Shown here: positions 57,371-64,000 of the stretch, one piece after another | How the letters are laid out: each line of letters starts with the position of its first letter | How positions within the stretch are numbered: the stretch's first letter is position 1 | Source: Pseudonocardia broussonetiae | Lineage (GTDB): Bacteria > Actinomycetota > Actinomycetes > Mycobacteriales > Pseudonocardiaceae | Assembly (NCBI RefSeq): GCF_013155125.1 | Contig: NZ_CP053564.1 | Coordinates: forward strand, 6,455,501 to 6,519,500 | Direction of reading: 5' to 3' | Length of the DNA: 64,000 bases | Made by a program: the position numbers and the translations under genes | Notes under the pieces: generated by a model | Database searches by the model: none | Told to the model about the DNA's origin: nothing | The model's input: the letters and a program-made list of their open reading frames with translations, nothing else

Positions 57371-58068
57371 GTCGCTCCTCGCAGCAGCAGGACCCACGCG
57401 GCCGTGATCACGGCCACGCCCGCGATCAACCAGAACAGCGCGGCCCACATTCCGCCCGCGACGCCCGTCAGCCGGGCGAGCACGTCGGCGTCGGAGCTGC
57501 CGTGGTGGCCGCGGCGGCGCCCGCGCTGCAGCTCGCGCACCGCCCGCAGGCCCCCGAGCAGCAGGAACCAGCACAGCGCGGCGGCGAACCCGTCCTGCAG
57601 CCGCGGGGAGCCGTAGAAGGAGACGGCCGCGACGAGGGCCCCGGTGGCCACCACCGCGATCACCCCGAAGAGGTTGCGGACGTGCACGAGCGTGGCCGCC
57701 AGCAGGACCAGCGCGGTCCACAGCGCCCACTCGGCGTGGTCGGCGGCCACGAGCACCGCGCCGCCGAGCCCGAGCAGCGACGGCGCCGGGTAGCCGCCGA
57801 GGAACGTGAGCACCAACCCCGGCCCGGCCGCGGCGCCGGTCGAGACGGTGAGCCCGGAGGTGTCGGCGTGCAGCCGGATGCCGGTCAGCCCCCGCCCGGC
57901 CAGGACGGCGACGATCGCGTGCCCGCCCTCGTGGGCGATCGTCACGACCGTCCGGGTCCAGCGCCACGACGTCGACCACAGCACCGCGACCAGCGCCAGG
58001 CCCAGCGCGAGGAGGACGACGGGGCGTTGGTCGACCAGCGTGCCGAGCACGTCACCGAGATCCCCCAC
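57367..58068 (-). CDS. M50 family metallopeptidase-like membrane protein
   Basis: 233 residues from GTG 58068. Five or six hydrophobic segments. The zinc-protease motif 'TIAHEGGHAIVAVLAG' (HExxH) lies near residue 45 within or next to a membrane helix, and 'GPGLVLTFLGGYPAPSLLG' follows. M50 proteins cleave within membranes (site-2 proteases); this one belongs to the small B-type group seen in actinobacteria. CAGACT lies six bases before the GTG, suggesting a leaderless transcript. It is divergent from the MerR gene. Confidence 0.83.
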   Translation of the reverse strand: MGDLGDVLGTLVDQRPVVLLALGLALVAVLWSTSWRWTRTVVTIAHEGGHAIVAVLAGRGLTGIRLHADTSGLTVSTGAAAGPGLVLTFLGGYPAPSLLGLGGAVLVAADHAEWALWTALVLLAATLVHVRNLFGVIAVVATGALVAAVSFYGSPRLQDGFAAALCWFLLLGGLRAVRELQRGRRRGHHGSSDADVLARLTGVAGGMWAALFWLIAGVAVITAAWVLLLRGAT

Positions 58069-58091
58069 CGGGCCAGTCTGGCAGTAGTGCT

Positions 58092-58122
58092 TTGACCTTC
58101 CAGCGGCTGGAGACTCCAGGAT
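58092..58122 (+). promoter_or_regulatory. MerR-type promoter with 19-bp spacer and dyad
   Basis: TTGACC (58092-58097) and CAGGAT (58117-58122) are 19 nt apart, the long spacer typical of MerR-activated promoters, and the spacer contains the dyad TTCCAGC-GGCTGGAG. The MerR ATG follows within seven bases, so the mRNA would be leaderless. The same dyad overlaps the upstream region of the divergent M50 gene. Confidence 0.6.
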
Positions 58123-58129
58123 GGCGCCC

Positions 58130-59017
58130 ATGATGCTGACGATCGGGCAGCTCGCCGCCCGCACCGGCGTGCCGGTCCGGACGATCCGGTTCTGGTCCGA
58201 CGAGGGCCTGCTGCCCGAGACCGACCGCTCGCGGGGCGGCTACCGGCGCTACGACGCCGCGGCCGCCGCCCGCCTCGACCTGGTCCGGACCCTGCGCGAG
58301 CTGGGCCTGGGCCTCGACGACGTGCGCCTGGTGCTGGAGCGCCGGCGCAGCGTCGAGGAGGTGGCCGCGTCCCACGTCCGCGCCATCGACGATCGCATCC
58401 GCACCCTGCGGACCCAGCGCGCCGTGTGCACGCTGCTCGCCCGCGGGCCCCACTCCCCCAGGAAGGCCGCACTCATGAACGACCTCGCCCGGCTCTCGGC
58501 CGCGCGCCGCCAGGAGATGATCGACGAGTTCGTCGACGCCGCGTTCGCCGGCACCGACCCCGACGCCCCCGGCGCCGGGATCGCCACCTCCATGCGCTCG
58601 CTGCCCGCCGACCTGCCCGACGACCCGACCACCGAGCAGGTCGAGGCCTGGGTGGAGCTGGCCGAGCTGGTGTCCGACCCCGCGTTCCGCGCCCGCGTGC
58701 GCGAGATGGCGGTGGCCGGGTCGGCCGCCGAGCACCCGCCCGCCGCCGACCCCGCCGCGGTCGCCGAGCACGCCGGCCCGGCGCTGGCGGCCGGCGTCGA
58801 CCCGGCGTCGGCGCAGGCGCGGGAGGTCGTCGAGCGGATCGCGCCGCCCGGCGTCGACCGGGCGGAGCTGGCGGCGGCGATCACGGTGTTCGCCGACCGG
58901 CGGGTCGAGCGCTACTGGGCGCTGCTCGGGGTCCTCAACGGCTGGGACCCGTTCGCGCCGACCGTCCCGGCGTTCGAGTGGTTCGCGGAGGCCCTGCGGG
59001 CGCACGCCGCCGAGTAG
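58130..59017 (+). CDS. MerR family transcriptional regulator
   Basis: 295 residues. Winged HTH at 1-70: 'LTIGQLAARTGVPVRTIRFWSDEGLLPETDRSRGGYRRYDAAAAARLDLVRTLRELGLGLDDVRLVL', then a dimerisation helix and a ~180-residue C-terminal domain with no obvious Cys metal site, resembling organic-ligand sensors (TipA/BmrR-like in size only). ATG 58130 or 58133 is the start; ATG 58121 overlaps the -10 box. Its operator probably controls itself and the M50-Ddn-GlcG-EamA operon divergent to it. Confidence 0.88.
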   Translation: MMLTIGQLAARTGVPVRTIRFWSDEGLLPETDRSRGGYRRYDAAAAARLDLVRTLRELGLGLDDVRLVLERRRSVEEVAASHVRAIDDRIRTLRTQRAVCTLLARGPHSPRKAALMNDLARLSAARRQEMIDEFVDAAFAGTDPDAPGAGIATSMRSLPADLPDDPTTEQVEAWVELAELVSDPAFRARVREMAVAGSAAEHPPAADPAAVAEHAGPALAAGVDPASAQAREVVERIAPPGVDRAELAAAITVFADRRVERYWALLGVLNGWDPFAPTVPAFEWFAEALRAHAAE

Positions 59018-59028
59018 CGGCCGGCCGG

Positions 59029-59664
59029 TCAGTCGCGGCGCCCGCTGACCGCCAGCCCGGCCCCCATCGCGATCATGGTGAGCCCGCCGAGGCCGCCGAC
59101 CCGGCGCAGCCGCGCCGGGGAGGTGGCGAACCAGTCGCGGGCGGACCCCGCGGCCAGCCCCCACGCCGAGTCGAGCACGGCGGCGATCACCGCGAACAGC
59201 AGGCCCAGGACGAGCATCTGGCCGGTCGCGCTGCCCGCGCCGGTGTCGACGAACTGCGGCAGCACCGCGGCGAAGAAGATCAGCACCTTGGGGTTGGTGG
59301 CGCCGACGACCACGCCCTGCCAGTACAGCCGCCGGTCCAGGACGCCCGGCGCGGCGCCGAGCGCGACGGCCAGGTCGCCGCGGTGGCGGATCGTCTGCAC
59401 GCCGAGGTACACGAGGTAGGCGGCGCCGACGAGCTTGAGCACGGTGAACACCGCCACCGACTGCGCGGCGACCGCCCCGAACCCCAGCGCCACGACCACG
59501 ACGACGAGCGCGGCGCCCGTCGTGTTGCCGGCGACGCTGGTCAGGGCGGCGCGGCGGCCGTGGGCCAGTGCGCGGCCGACGATGAACAGCACGCTGGGCC
59601 CGGGGACGACGACGAGCACGATCCCGGCCAGCGCGAACGTCACGAGCGTCTCGACGGAGGGCAT
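59029..59664 (-). CDS. LysE family amino-acid translocator (RhtB-like)
   Basis: 211 residues, five to six membrane helices. 'FALAGIVLVVVPGPSVLFIVGRALAHGRRAALTSVAGNTTGAALVVVVVALG' and 'YLVYLGVQTIRHR', 'GVVVGATNPKVLIFFAAVLPQFVD' are the classic LysE/RhtB segments. These proteins export amino acids or their derivatives. It is convergent with the MerR gene (11 nt between stops). The palindromic repeat copy 2 lies just upstream of its start. Confidence 0.9.
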   Translation of the reverse strand: MPSVETLVTFALAGIVLVVVPGPSVLFIVGRALAHGRRAALTSVAGNTTGAALVVVVVALGFGAVAAQSVAVFTVLKLVGAAYLVYLGVQTIRHRGDLAVALGAAPGVLDRRLYWQGVVVGATNPKVLIFFAAVLPQFVDTGAGSATGQMLVLGLLFAVIAAVLDSAWGLAAGSARDWFATSPARLRRVGGLGGLTMIAMGAGLAVSGRRD

Positions 59665-59694
59665 GCGGGTGACTCAACCCCACGCCCCGGTTGC

Positions 59695-59741
59695 AGGAAA
59701 GCCACTTTCCCGCAACCAGGTGGCAGGAACGTGGCTTTCCT
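59695..59741. repeat. dispersed intergenic palindrome, copy 2
   Basis: AGGAAAGCCACTTTCC (59695-59710) and GGAACGTGGCTTTCCT (59726-59741) pair with one mismatch. It matches the unit at 47073-47120 in the arms AGGAAAGCCAC and GTGGCYTTCCT. It lies between the LysE start and the glnE end. Confidence 0.75.
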
Positions 59742-59748
59742 GAACCTC

Positions 59749-59792
59749 GGGCGGGCGGGCGGGCGGGCGGGCGGGCGGGCGGGCGGGCGGGC
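59749..59792. repeat. tetranucleotide (GGGC)n tract
   Basis: About eleven uninterrupted copies of GGGC, followed by GGGGC units, directly downstream of the palindrome and 26 nt from the glnE stop. A slippage-prone and G-quadruplex-capable tract in non-coding DNA. Confidence 0.9.
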
Positions 59793-59817
59793 GGGGCGGG
59801 GCGTGCGGGCCCCGGGC

Positions 59818-62800
59818 TCACCAGCCGTAGAACACCCGCTCCACGACCGCACGGGACCGGCGGGTGACGCGGCGGTAGTCGTCGAGGAAGACCCCGGAGT
59901 CCCCGTCGGCCGGGTACCCCAGCGCGGCAGCCACGGCGGCCAGCTTCCGGCCCGACCGCGGCAGCTGGTCGCCGGGCTTGCCCCGCACCAGCATCACGGC
60001 GTTGCGGGCGCGGGTGGCCGTCGTCCAGCCCGCCGCCAGCTCGGCCACGTCCTCCGCGGCGAGCAGCCCCGCCTCCCCCGCCTCGCGCAGGCCGTCGAGG
60101 GTGGACGTGGTGCGCAGCTCGGGCAGGTCGCCCGCGTGCTGGAGCTGGAGCAGCTGCACCGTCCACTCGACGTCGGCCAACCCGCCCAGCCCGAGCTTGG
60201 TGTGCAGGCTGCGGTCGGCGCCGCGGGGCAGGCGCTCGGCGTCGACGCGGGCCTTGATCCGGCGGATCTCGGTGACGGCGGCGTCGGGCAGGCCGTCGGC
60301 CGGGTAGCGGATGGGGTCGACCAGCGCGACGAACCGCCGCCCGAGCCCGGCGTCGCCCGCCACGGGCCGGGCCCGCAGCAGCGCCTGCGCCTCCCACGTC
60401 TCCGACCAGCGCGCGTAGTAGTTGCGGTAGGACTCCAGGGTGCGCACCAGCGGGCCGGAGCGGCCCTCGGGGCGCAGGTCGGCGTCGACGACGAGCGCCG
60501 GGTCGGGGCTCGGGCTGCCCAGGCGGCGCCGCACGGTCTCGGCGACCGTCGTCGCGTACTTGACGGCCTCCTGGTCGGTCGCGCCGTCGACGGGCTCGCA
60601 GACGAACAGCACGTCGGCGTCGCTGCTGTAGCCCAGCTCCGCGCCGCCGAGGCGACCCATCCCGATCACGGCGATCCGGGCGGGCGGCTCCGCGGAGCCC
60701 AGCGCCCGCTGCACCGACGCCAGCGTGGCCTCCAGCACCGCGACCCACACGCTCGACAGCGCCGCGCAGACCTGCTCGGTGTCGAGCTGTCCCAGCAGGT
60801 CGGCGCACGCGACGCGGAGCATCTCGTGGCGGCGCATCGAGCGGGCCGTCGCCGCGGCGGTGTCGGGGTCGTGCTGGCGGGCGACGGTGGTGCGCAGCGA
60901 CGCCGCGAACTCGGCCGGGTCGCGGGTCAGCTCGTCGGGCCGCCCGCCCGACGGCGCGGCGAGCAGCCGCAGCACCTCCGGGGCCCGCACGAGCAGGTCC
61001 GGGACCAGCGCGGACGTGCCCAGCAGCCGCATCAGCCGGGACACGACGAGGCCCTCGTCGCGCAGCAGGCGCAGGTACCACGGCGTCGACGCCAGCGCCT
61101 CGGAGACGCGGCGGTAGGCGAGCAGGCCGCGGTCGGGGTCGGGGCTCGCCGACAGCTCGTCGAGCAGCACCGGCAGCAGCGTGTGCTGGATCGCGGCGGC
61201 GCGCGAGACGCCGGCCGTGAGCGCGCGCAGGTGCCCCAGCGCCCCCTCCGGCGACGCCCAGCCCAGCGCCGCGAGCCGGGCGGCCGCAGCGGGCTCGGAC
61301 AGCCGCGCGGTGTCGGCGGGCAGCCGCGAGACCGCGCTGAGCAGCGGCCGGTAGAACAGCTTCTCGTGCAGCCGCCGCACCCGGCGGGCGTTGCGCGTCC
61401 ACTCCGCGAGCAGCACGCCGACGACGTCGTGGCGCCCGTCGGGCCGCAGCCGGGCGGCGCGGGCCAGCCAGCGCAGCGCCGCGGTGTCCTCGGCGGCGGG
61501 CAGCAGGTGGGTGCGGCGCAGCTTCTGCAGCTGCAGGCGGTGCTCGAGCAGGCGCAGGAAGCGGTAGGACGCGGCCAGGTTGGCGCCGTCGTCACGGGCG
61601 ACGTACCCGCCGTCCGACAGCGCCGCGAGGGCTTCCAGCGTGGTCGGTGAGCGCAGCGCCTCGTCGGTGCGCCCGTGCACGAGCTGCAGCAGCTGCACGG
61701 CGAACTCGACGTCGCGCAGCCCGCCGCGGCCCAGCTTCAGCTCGCGCTCGGCGATCTCGGGCTTGACGTGCTCCTCGACGCGCCGGCGCATGGCCTGCAC
61801 ATCGGCGACGAACCCGTCGCGCTCGGCGGCGCTCCACACCATCGGCGCGACGGCGTCGAGGTAGGCGGCGCCCAGCTCGGGGTCGCCCGCGATCGGGCGG
61901 GCCTTGAGCAGCGCCTGGAACTCCCACGTCTTGGCCCAGCGCCGGTAGTAGGACACGTGGCCGTCGAGCGTGCGGACCAGCTCCCCCTGGCGGCCCTCCG
62001 GCCGCAGGTTCGCGTCGACCTCGAAGCACGCCTCCCCGGCCACCCGCATCATCCGGGCGGCCAGCTTGGAGGCGGCCGGGTCGGCGGGCTCGGCGACGAA
62101 CACGACGTCGACGTCGCTGACGTAGTTCAGCTCGTGCCCGCCGCACTTGCCCATCGCGATGACGGCGAGGCGCCCGTCGCCGGCGTCGGCGCGCTGCGGG
62201 AACGCCTCCGCGGCGGCCACGGCGATGGCGGCCTGCAGCGCGGCGGCGGCCAGATCGGCCAGGTGCGCCGCGACCTCGTCGACCTCCAGCACGGCCAGCT
62301 CGGGCTCCCCCACCGCGGCCAGGTCGGCGGCGGCGAGGACGAGCAGCTCGTCGCGGTAGGCGGTGCGCAGCGCCTCGATCGCGGCGGCGCCGGTGAGCGT
62401 CGCCCGCCCGCCCTGCGGGCTGCCGGCGGGCGCGGCGTCGGGGTCGGCCCCGACGGCCTCGAGCAGCGTCCGCGGGTAGGACGCCGGGTCGGGCGCGCAG
62501 TCGCCGGCGAGGCGGTGCCAGCGGTCGGGGTGGGTGACGAGGTGGTCGGCGAGCGCCGTCGAGCTGCCGAGCAGGCCGAACAGCCGCCCCCGCAGGCCGG
62601 CGTCGGCGCGGAGCGCGGCGTCGAAGGCGGGGCGGTCGGGCAGCGCGGCGACGAGGCGCTCGGCGCTGCGCAGGGCCAGGTCCGGGTCGGGGCTGCGGGC
62701 CAGCGACCACATCACCGGCTCCGCGCCGGGCGCCGGCCGGTCGCCCGCCCACCAGCCGATCTCGGTGAGCGTGGCCTCGGCCCAGGGCTCGGTGAGCCCG

Positions 62801-62832
62801 AGCCGCGCGAGCGAGGTCCCGGTGCGCGTCAC
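59818..62832 (-). CDS. glnE: bifunctional glutamine-synthetase adenylyltransferase/deadenylyltransferase
   Basis: 1004 residues, the full two-domain length. Each nucleotidyltransferase half shows its signature: 'GKCGGHELNYVSDVDVVFV' near 225-245 (deadenylylase half) and 'GMGRLGGAELGYSSDADVLFV' near 725 (adenylylase half), with 'DANLRPEGRQGELVRTL' and 'DADLRPEGRSGPLVRTL' after them. 'LGLGGLADVEWTVQLLQL' and 'GRGGLRDVEFAVQLLQL' are also duplicated. It modifies and unmodifies glutamine synthetase by nitrogen status. The glnA genes usually close by are not in the window. Confidence 0.96.
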   Translation of the reverse strand: MTRTGTSLARLGLTEPWAEATLTEIGWWAGDRPAPGAEPVMWSLARSPDPDLALRSAERLVAALPDRPAFDAALRADAGLRGRLFGLLGSSTALADHLVTHPDRWHRLAGDCAPDPASYPRTLLEAVGADPDAAPAGSPQGGRATLTGAAAIEALRTAYRDELLVLAAADLAAVGEPELAVLEVDEVAAHLADLAAAALQAAIAVAAAEAFPQRADAGDGRLAVIAMGKCGGHELNYVSDVDVVFVAEPADPAASKLAARMMRVAGEACFEVDANLRPEGRQGELVRTLDGHVSYYRRWAKTWEFQALLKARPIAGDPELGAAYLDAVAPMVWSAAERDGFVADVQAMRRRVEEHVKPEIAERELKLGRGGLRDVEFAVQLLQLVHGRTDEALRSPTTLEALAALSDGGYVARDDGANLAASYRFLRLLEHRLQLQKLRRTHLLPAAEDTAALRWLARAARLRPDGRHDVVGVLLAEWTRNARRVRRLHEKLFYRPLLSAVSRLPADTARLSEPAAAARLAALGWASPEGALGHLRALTAGVSRAAAIQHTLLPVLLDELSASPDPDRGLLAYRRVSEALASTPWYLRLLRDEGLVVSRLMRLLGTSALVPDLLVRAPEVLRLLAAPSGGRPDELTRDPAEFAASLRTTVARQHDPDTAAATARSMRRHEMLRVACADLLGQLDTEQVCAALSSVWVAVLEATLASVQRALGSAEPPARIAVIGMGRLGGAELGYSSDADVLFVCEPVDGATDQEAVKYATTVAETVRRRLGSPSPDPALVVDADLRPEGRSGPLVRTLESYRNYYARWSETWEAQALLRARPVAGDAGLGRRFVALVDPIRYPADGLPDAAVTEIRRIKARVDAERLPRGADRSLHTKLGLGGLADVEWTVQLLQLQHAGDLPELRTTSTLDGLREAGEAGLLAAEDVAELAAGWTTATRARNAVMLVRGKPGDQLPRSGRKLAAVAAALGYPADGDSGVFLDDYRRVTRRSRAVVERVFYGW

Positions 62833-62901
62833 GGCCCTGATCCTGCCTCACCGCGACCGGATCCGGGGTACGCGCCGGGCGCCGGCTCCCGGTCCGACCC
62901 G

Positions 62902-62949
62902 GCTCCGGCCCGCCTCAGCTCCGGCCCGCCTCAGCTCCGGCCCGCGTCC
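62902..62949 (-). repeat. 16-bp tandem repeat over the end of the last gene
   Basis: GCTCCGGCCCGCCTCA is present twice (62902-62917, 62918-62933) plus a partial third unit to 62949. The stop codon of the following minus-strand gene (62931-62933) is in copy 2. Confidence 0.85.
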
Positions 62950-63995
62950 ACCCGGCGCAGCCCCGCCACCGCCTCCCCGGACTCGTAGCGGGCGAGCAGG
63001 TCGACCGCCGGGCACCAGCGCCGCTCCCACCGCCCGCGCAGGGCGTCGATCCGGGCGAGGTCGGCGGGGCGGCCCGCCAGCGCGCGGGCCGACGCGTCGA
63101 TGAGGTCACCGGTGCGGCGGTGCACGCCGTCCTCGGCCAGGCCGTCCTGCGCCACGTAGCGGTGGGCGGCGGCGTCGGGGACGGTGGCGCGCCCGGGCAG
63201 GGTGTCGTCGAGCGCGAGCCCGGTGAGCAGGCTGAGCAGCTCGCCGTACAGGTCGGGGTCGGGGCAGGCGTCGAACGCCTTGAACTCGATGCGCCCGATC
63301 TCGGCCGGCAGGCGCGCCACCTGCGTCAGCGACGGGTCGCTGGGCACGTGCCCCTCCTCGGTCGCGAGGAACACCAGCGCCGCCGGGCGGGCCCCCGTGC
63401 GCAGGGTCGTGCGGGCCGACAGCCCGCCCCACGGGACGCCGTCGCGGAACGGCGAGGAGAACGACAGCGGCACCAGCCAGGGGCTGTAGTGGGTGAGCTT
63501 GCGGGCGACGTCGACGGGGTCGGCGAGGTCGGCGGCCGAGAGGTTGAGGTCCGGGCCGTAGGTGAGCATGTGCAGGTGCGCGGTGCGCTCCTCCGGGGAG
63601 CCCTGTCGGTGGGCCTCCTCCCACGCGTTGAGCGGGGGCTCGATCGCGTAGTCCGACCGCACCGGGTTGAACGCGACGACGCACGTGCGCAGGTCGCCGG
63701 CGGCCAGCGCGCCGTCGAGCAGGTCCTGGTCCGCGCGCAGCGCCGCGACCGCCTCCTCCACCGAGTCGTGGATGCGGGTGCGGATCTCCAGGCCCTTGGG
63801 GTCGCAGCGGACCAGCCCGCCGTCGTCGTCGAAGCGCTCGTAGCCCTCGACGTACCAGCGCTTGCGCTTGATCCCCTGGTCGCCGATGCGCAGGCCGGGG
63901 TAGTCGGCGGCGTCCTCGGGCAGGGCGTCGACGACGCCCTGGAGCTCCTCGAAGGCGACGTCGGTGAAGTCGGCGAAGCGGCCGTCGGTGCGCAC
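62931..63995 (-). CDS. probable glutamate-cysteine-ligase-like protein (GCS2 superfamily); 5' end probably outside window
   Basis: At least 354 residues. The frame is still open at the right edge, so the true start may lie beyond. 'PLSFSSPFRDGVPWGGLSARTTLRTGARPAALVFL' and 'ACPDPDLYGELLSLLTGLALDD' resemble glutamate-cysteine ligase-type amide-bond enzymes, and 'MLTYGPDLNLSAADLADPVDVARKLTHYSPWLVP' fits the same group. I am not certain of the exact family. If correct, it would couple glutamate to an amine or cysteine. It lies 98 nt upstream of glnE on the same strand. Confidence 0.5.
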   Translation of the reverse strand: MRTDGRFADFTDVAFEELQGVVDALPEDAADYPGLRIGDQGIKRKRWYVEGYERFDDDGGLVRCDPKGLEIRTRIHDSVEEAVAALRADQDLLDGALAAGDLRTCVVAFNPVRSDYAIEPPLNAWEEAHRQGSPEERTAHLHMLTYGPDLNLSAADLADPVDVARKLTHYSPWLVPLSFSSPFRDGVPWGGLSARTTLRTGARPAALVFLATEEGHVPSDPSLTQVARLPAEIGRIEFKAFDACPDPDLYGELLSLLTGLALDDTLPGRATVPDAAAHRYVAQDGLAEDGVHRRTGDLIDASARALAGRPADLARIDALRGRWERRWCPAVDLLARYESGEAVAGLRRVDAGRS

Positions 63996-64000
63996 CAGCG

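Noticed and set aside
1..64000. tRNA, rRNA, insertion sequence, integrase or attachment site
   Set aside because: None could be recognised; the intergenic regions examined lack cloverleaf-like or transposase features.

Overview
The window is very GC-rich (nearly every third codon position is G or C), has actinobacterial-type promoters (TTGACN / TANNNT), many GTG starts and 1-8 nt gene overlaps. Together with glnE, F420/LLM and Ddn-type flavoproteins, DUF222-HNH and GlsB proteins and a 'RRHVDLLR' leader peptide, this points to an actinomycete chromosome, most likely of the Pseudonocardiales (Pseudonocardia-like; the genus is inference). I see no rRNA, tRNA, phage, transposase or CRISPR. It reads as a catabolic, accessory-rich chromosome segment.

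Layout. (1) 1-6310: end of one solute-binding protein, a full paralogue, then SDR, alpha/beta hydrolase, SDR, EthD-like protein and luciferase-like monooxygenase, followed by two paralogous GAF-PucR regulators (6459-10494). (2) 10522-14001: LysR regulator divergent from a sarcosine/N-methyl-amino-acid oxidase and a Rieske oxygenase, probably N-demethylation. (3) 14318-16456: SNF2-type helicase. (4) 16462-31855: acyl-CoA metabolism: two acyl-CoA ligases and two acyl-CoA dehydrogenases, molybdopterin oxidoreductase, LLM oxidoreductase, SRPBCC protein, HxlR regulator, FadH-like dienoyl-CoA reductase, MHS-type transporter, a second LLM and a second HxlR. Two operons here share a 33-bp promoter element. 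(5) 31885-35516: small proteins (degenerate ABC ATPase-like, DUF1540, OsmC with leader peptide), enoyl-CoA hydratase, MmcQ/YjbR, RNase H. (6) 35526-42913: a tightly packed operon of CaiB-type CoA-transferase, citryl-CoA-lyase-like protein, intradiol dioxygenase, quinone-reductase-like MDR and stand-alone MetE core, next to an IclR gene and a divergent amidohydrolase; both promoters carry the same operator element. (7) 42910-46930: TetR/NmrA pair, GlsB protein, DUF222-HNH protein. (8) 47152-54997: class III aminotransferase, orphan CoxL-type molybdenum hydroxylase, PxpA, BCCP, biotin carboxylase, PxpB and PxpC, the last six almost without gaps. (9) 55064-59664: DUF1992, EamA exporter, GlcG/HbpS-like, Ddn-type and M50 proteins, MerR, LysE. 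(10) 59818-end: glnE and a probable glutamate-cysteine ligase-like gene cut by the window edge.

Most striking: the molybdenum hydroxylase plus split biotin-dependent carboxylase / 5-oxoprolinase operon (47152-53686), which has every part of a urea-carboxylase-like machine as separate subunits; the ring-cleavage operon at 35526-40442 with its IclR operators; the shared promoter of the acyl-CoA/Mo-flavin operons; a dispersed intergenic palindrome family; and several in-frame 15-bp minisatellites.
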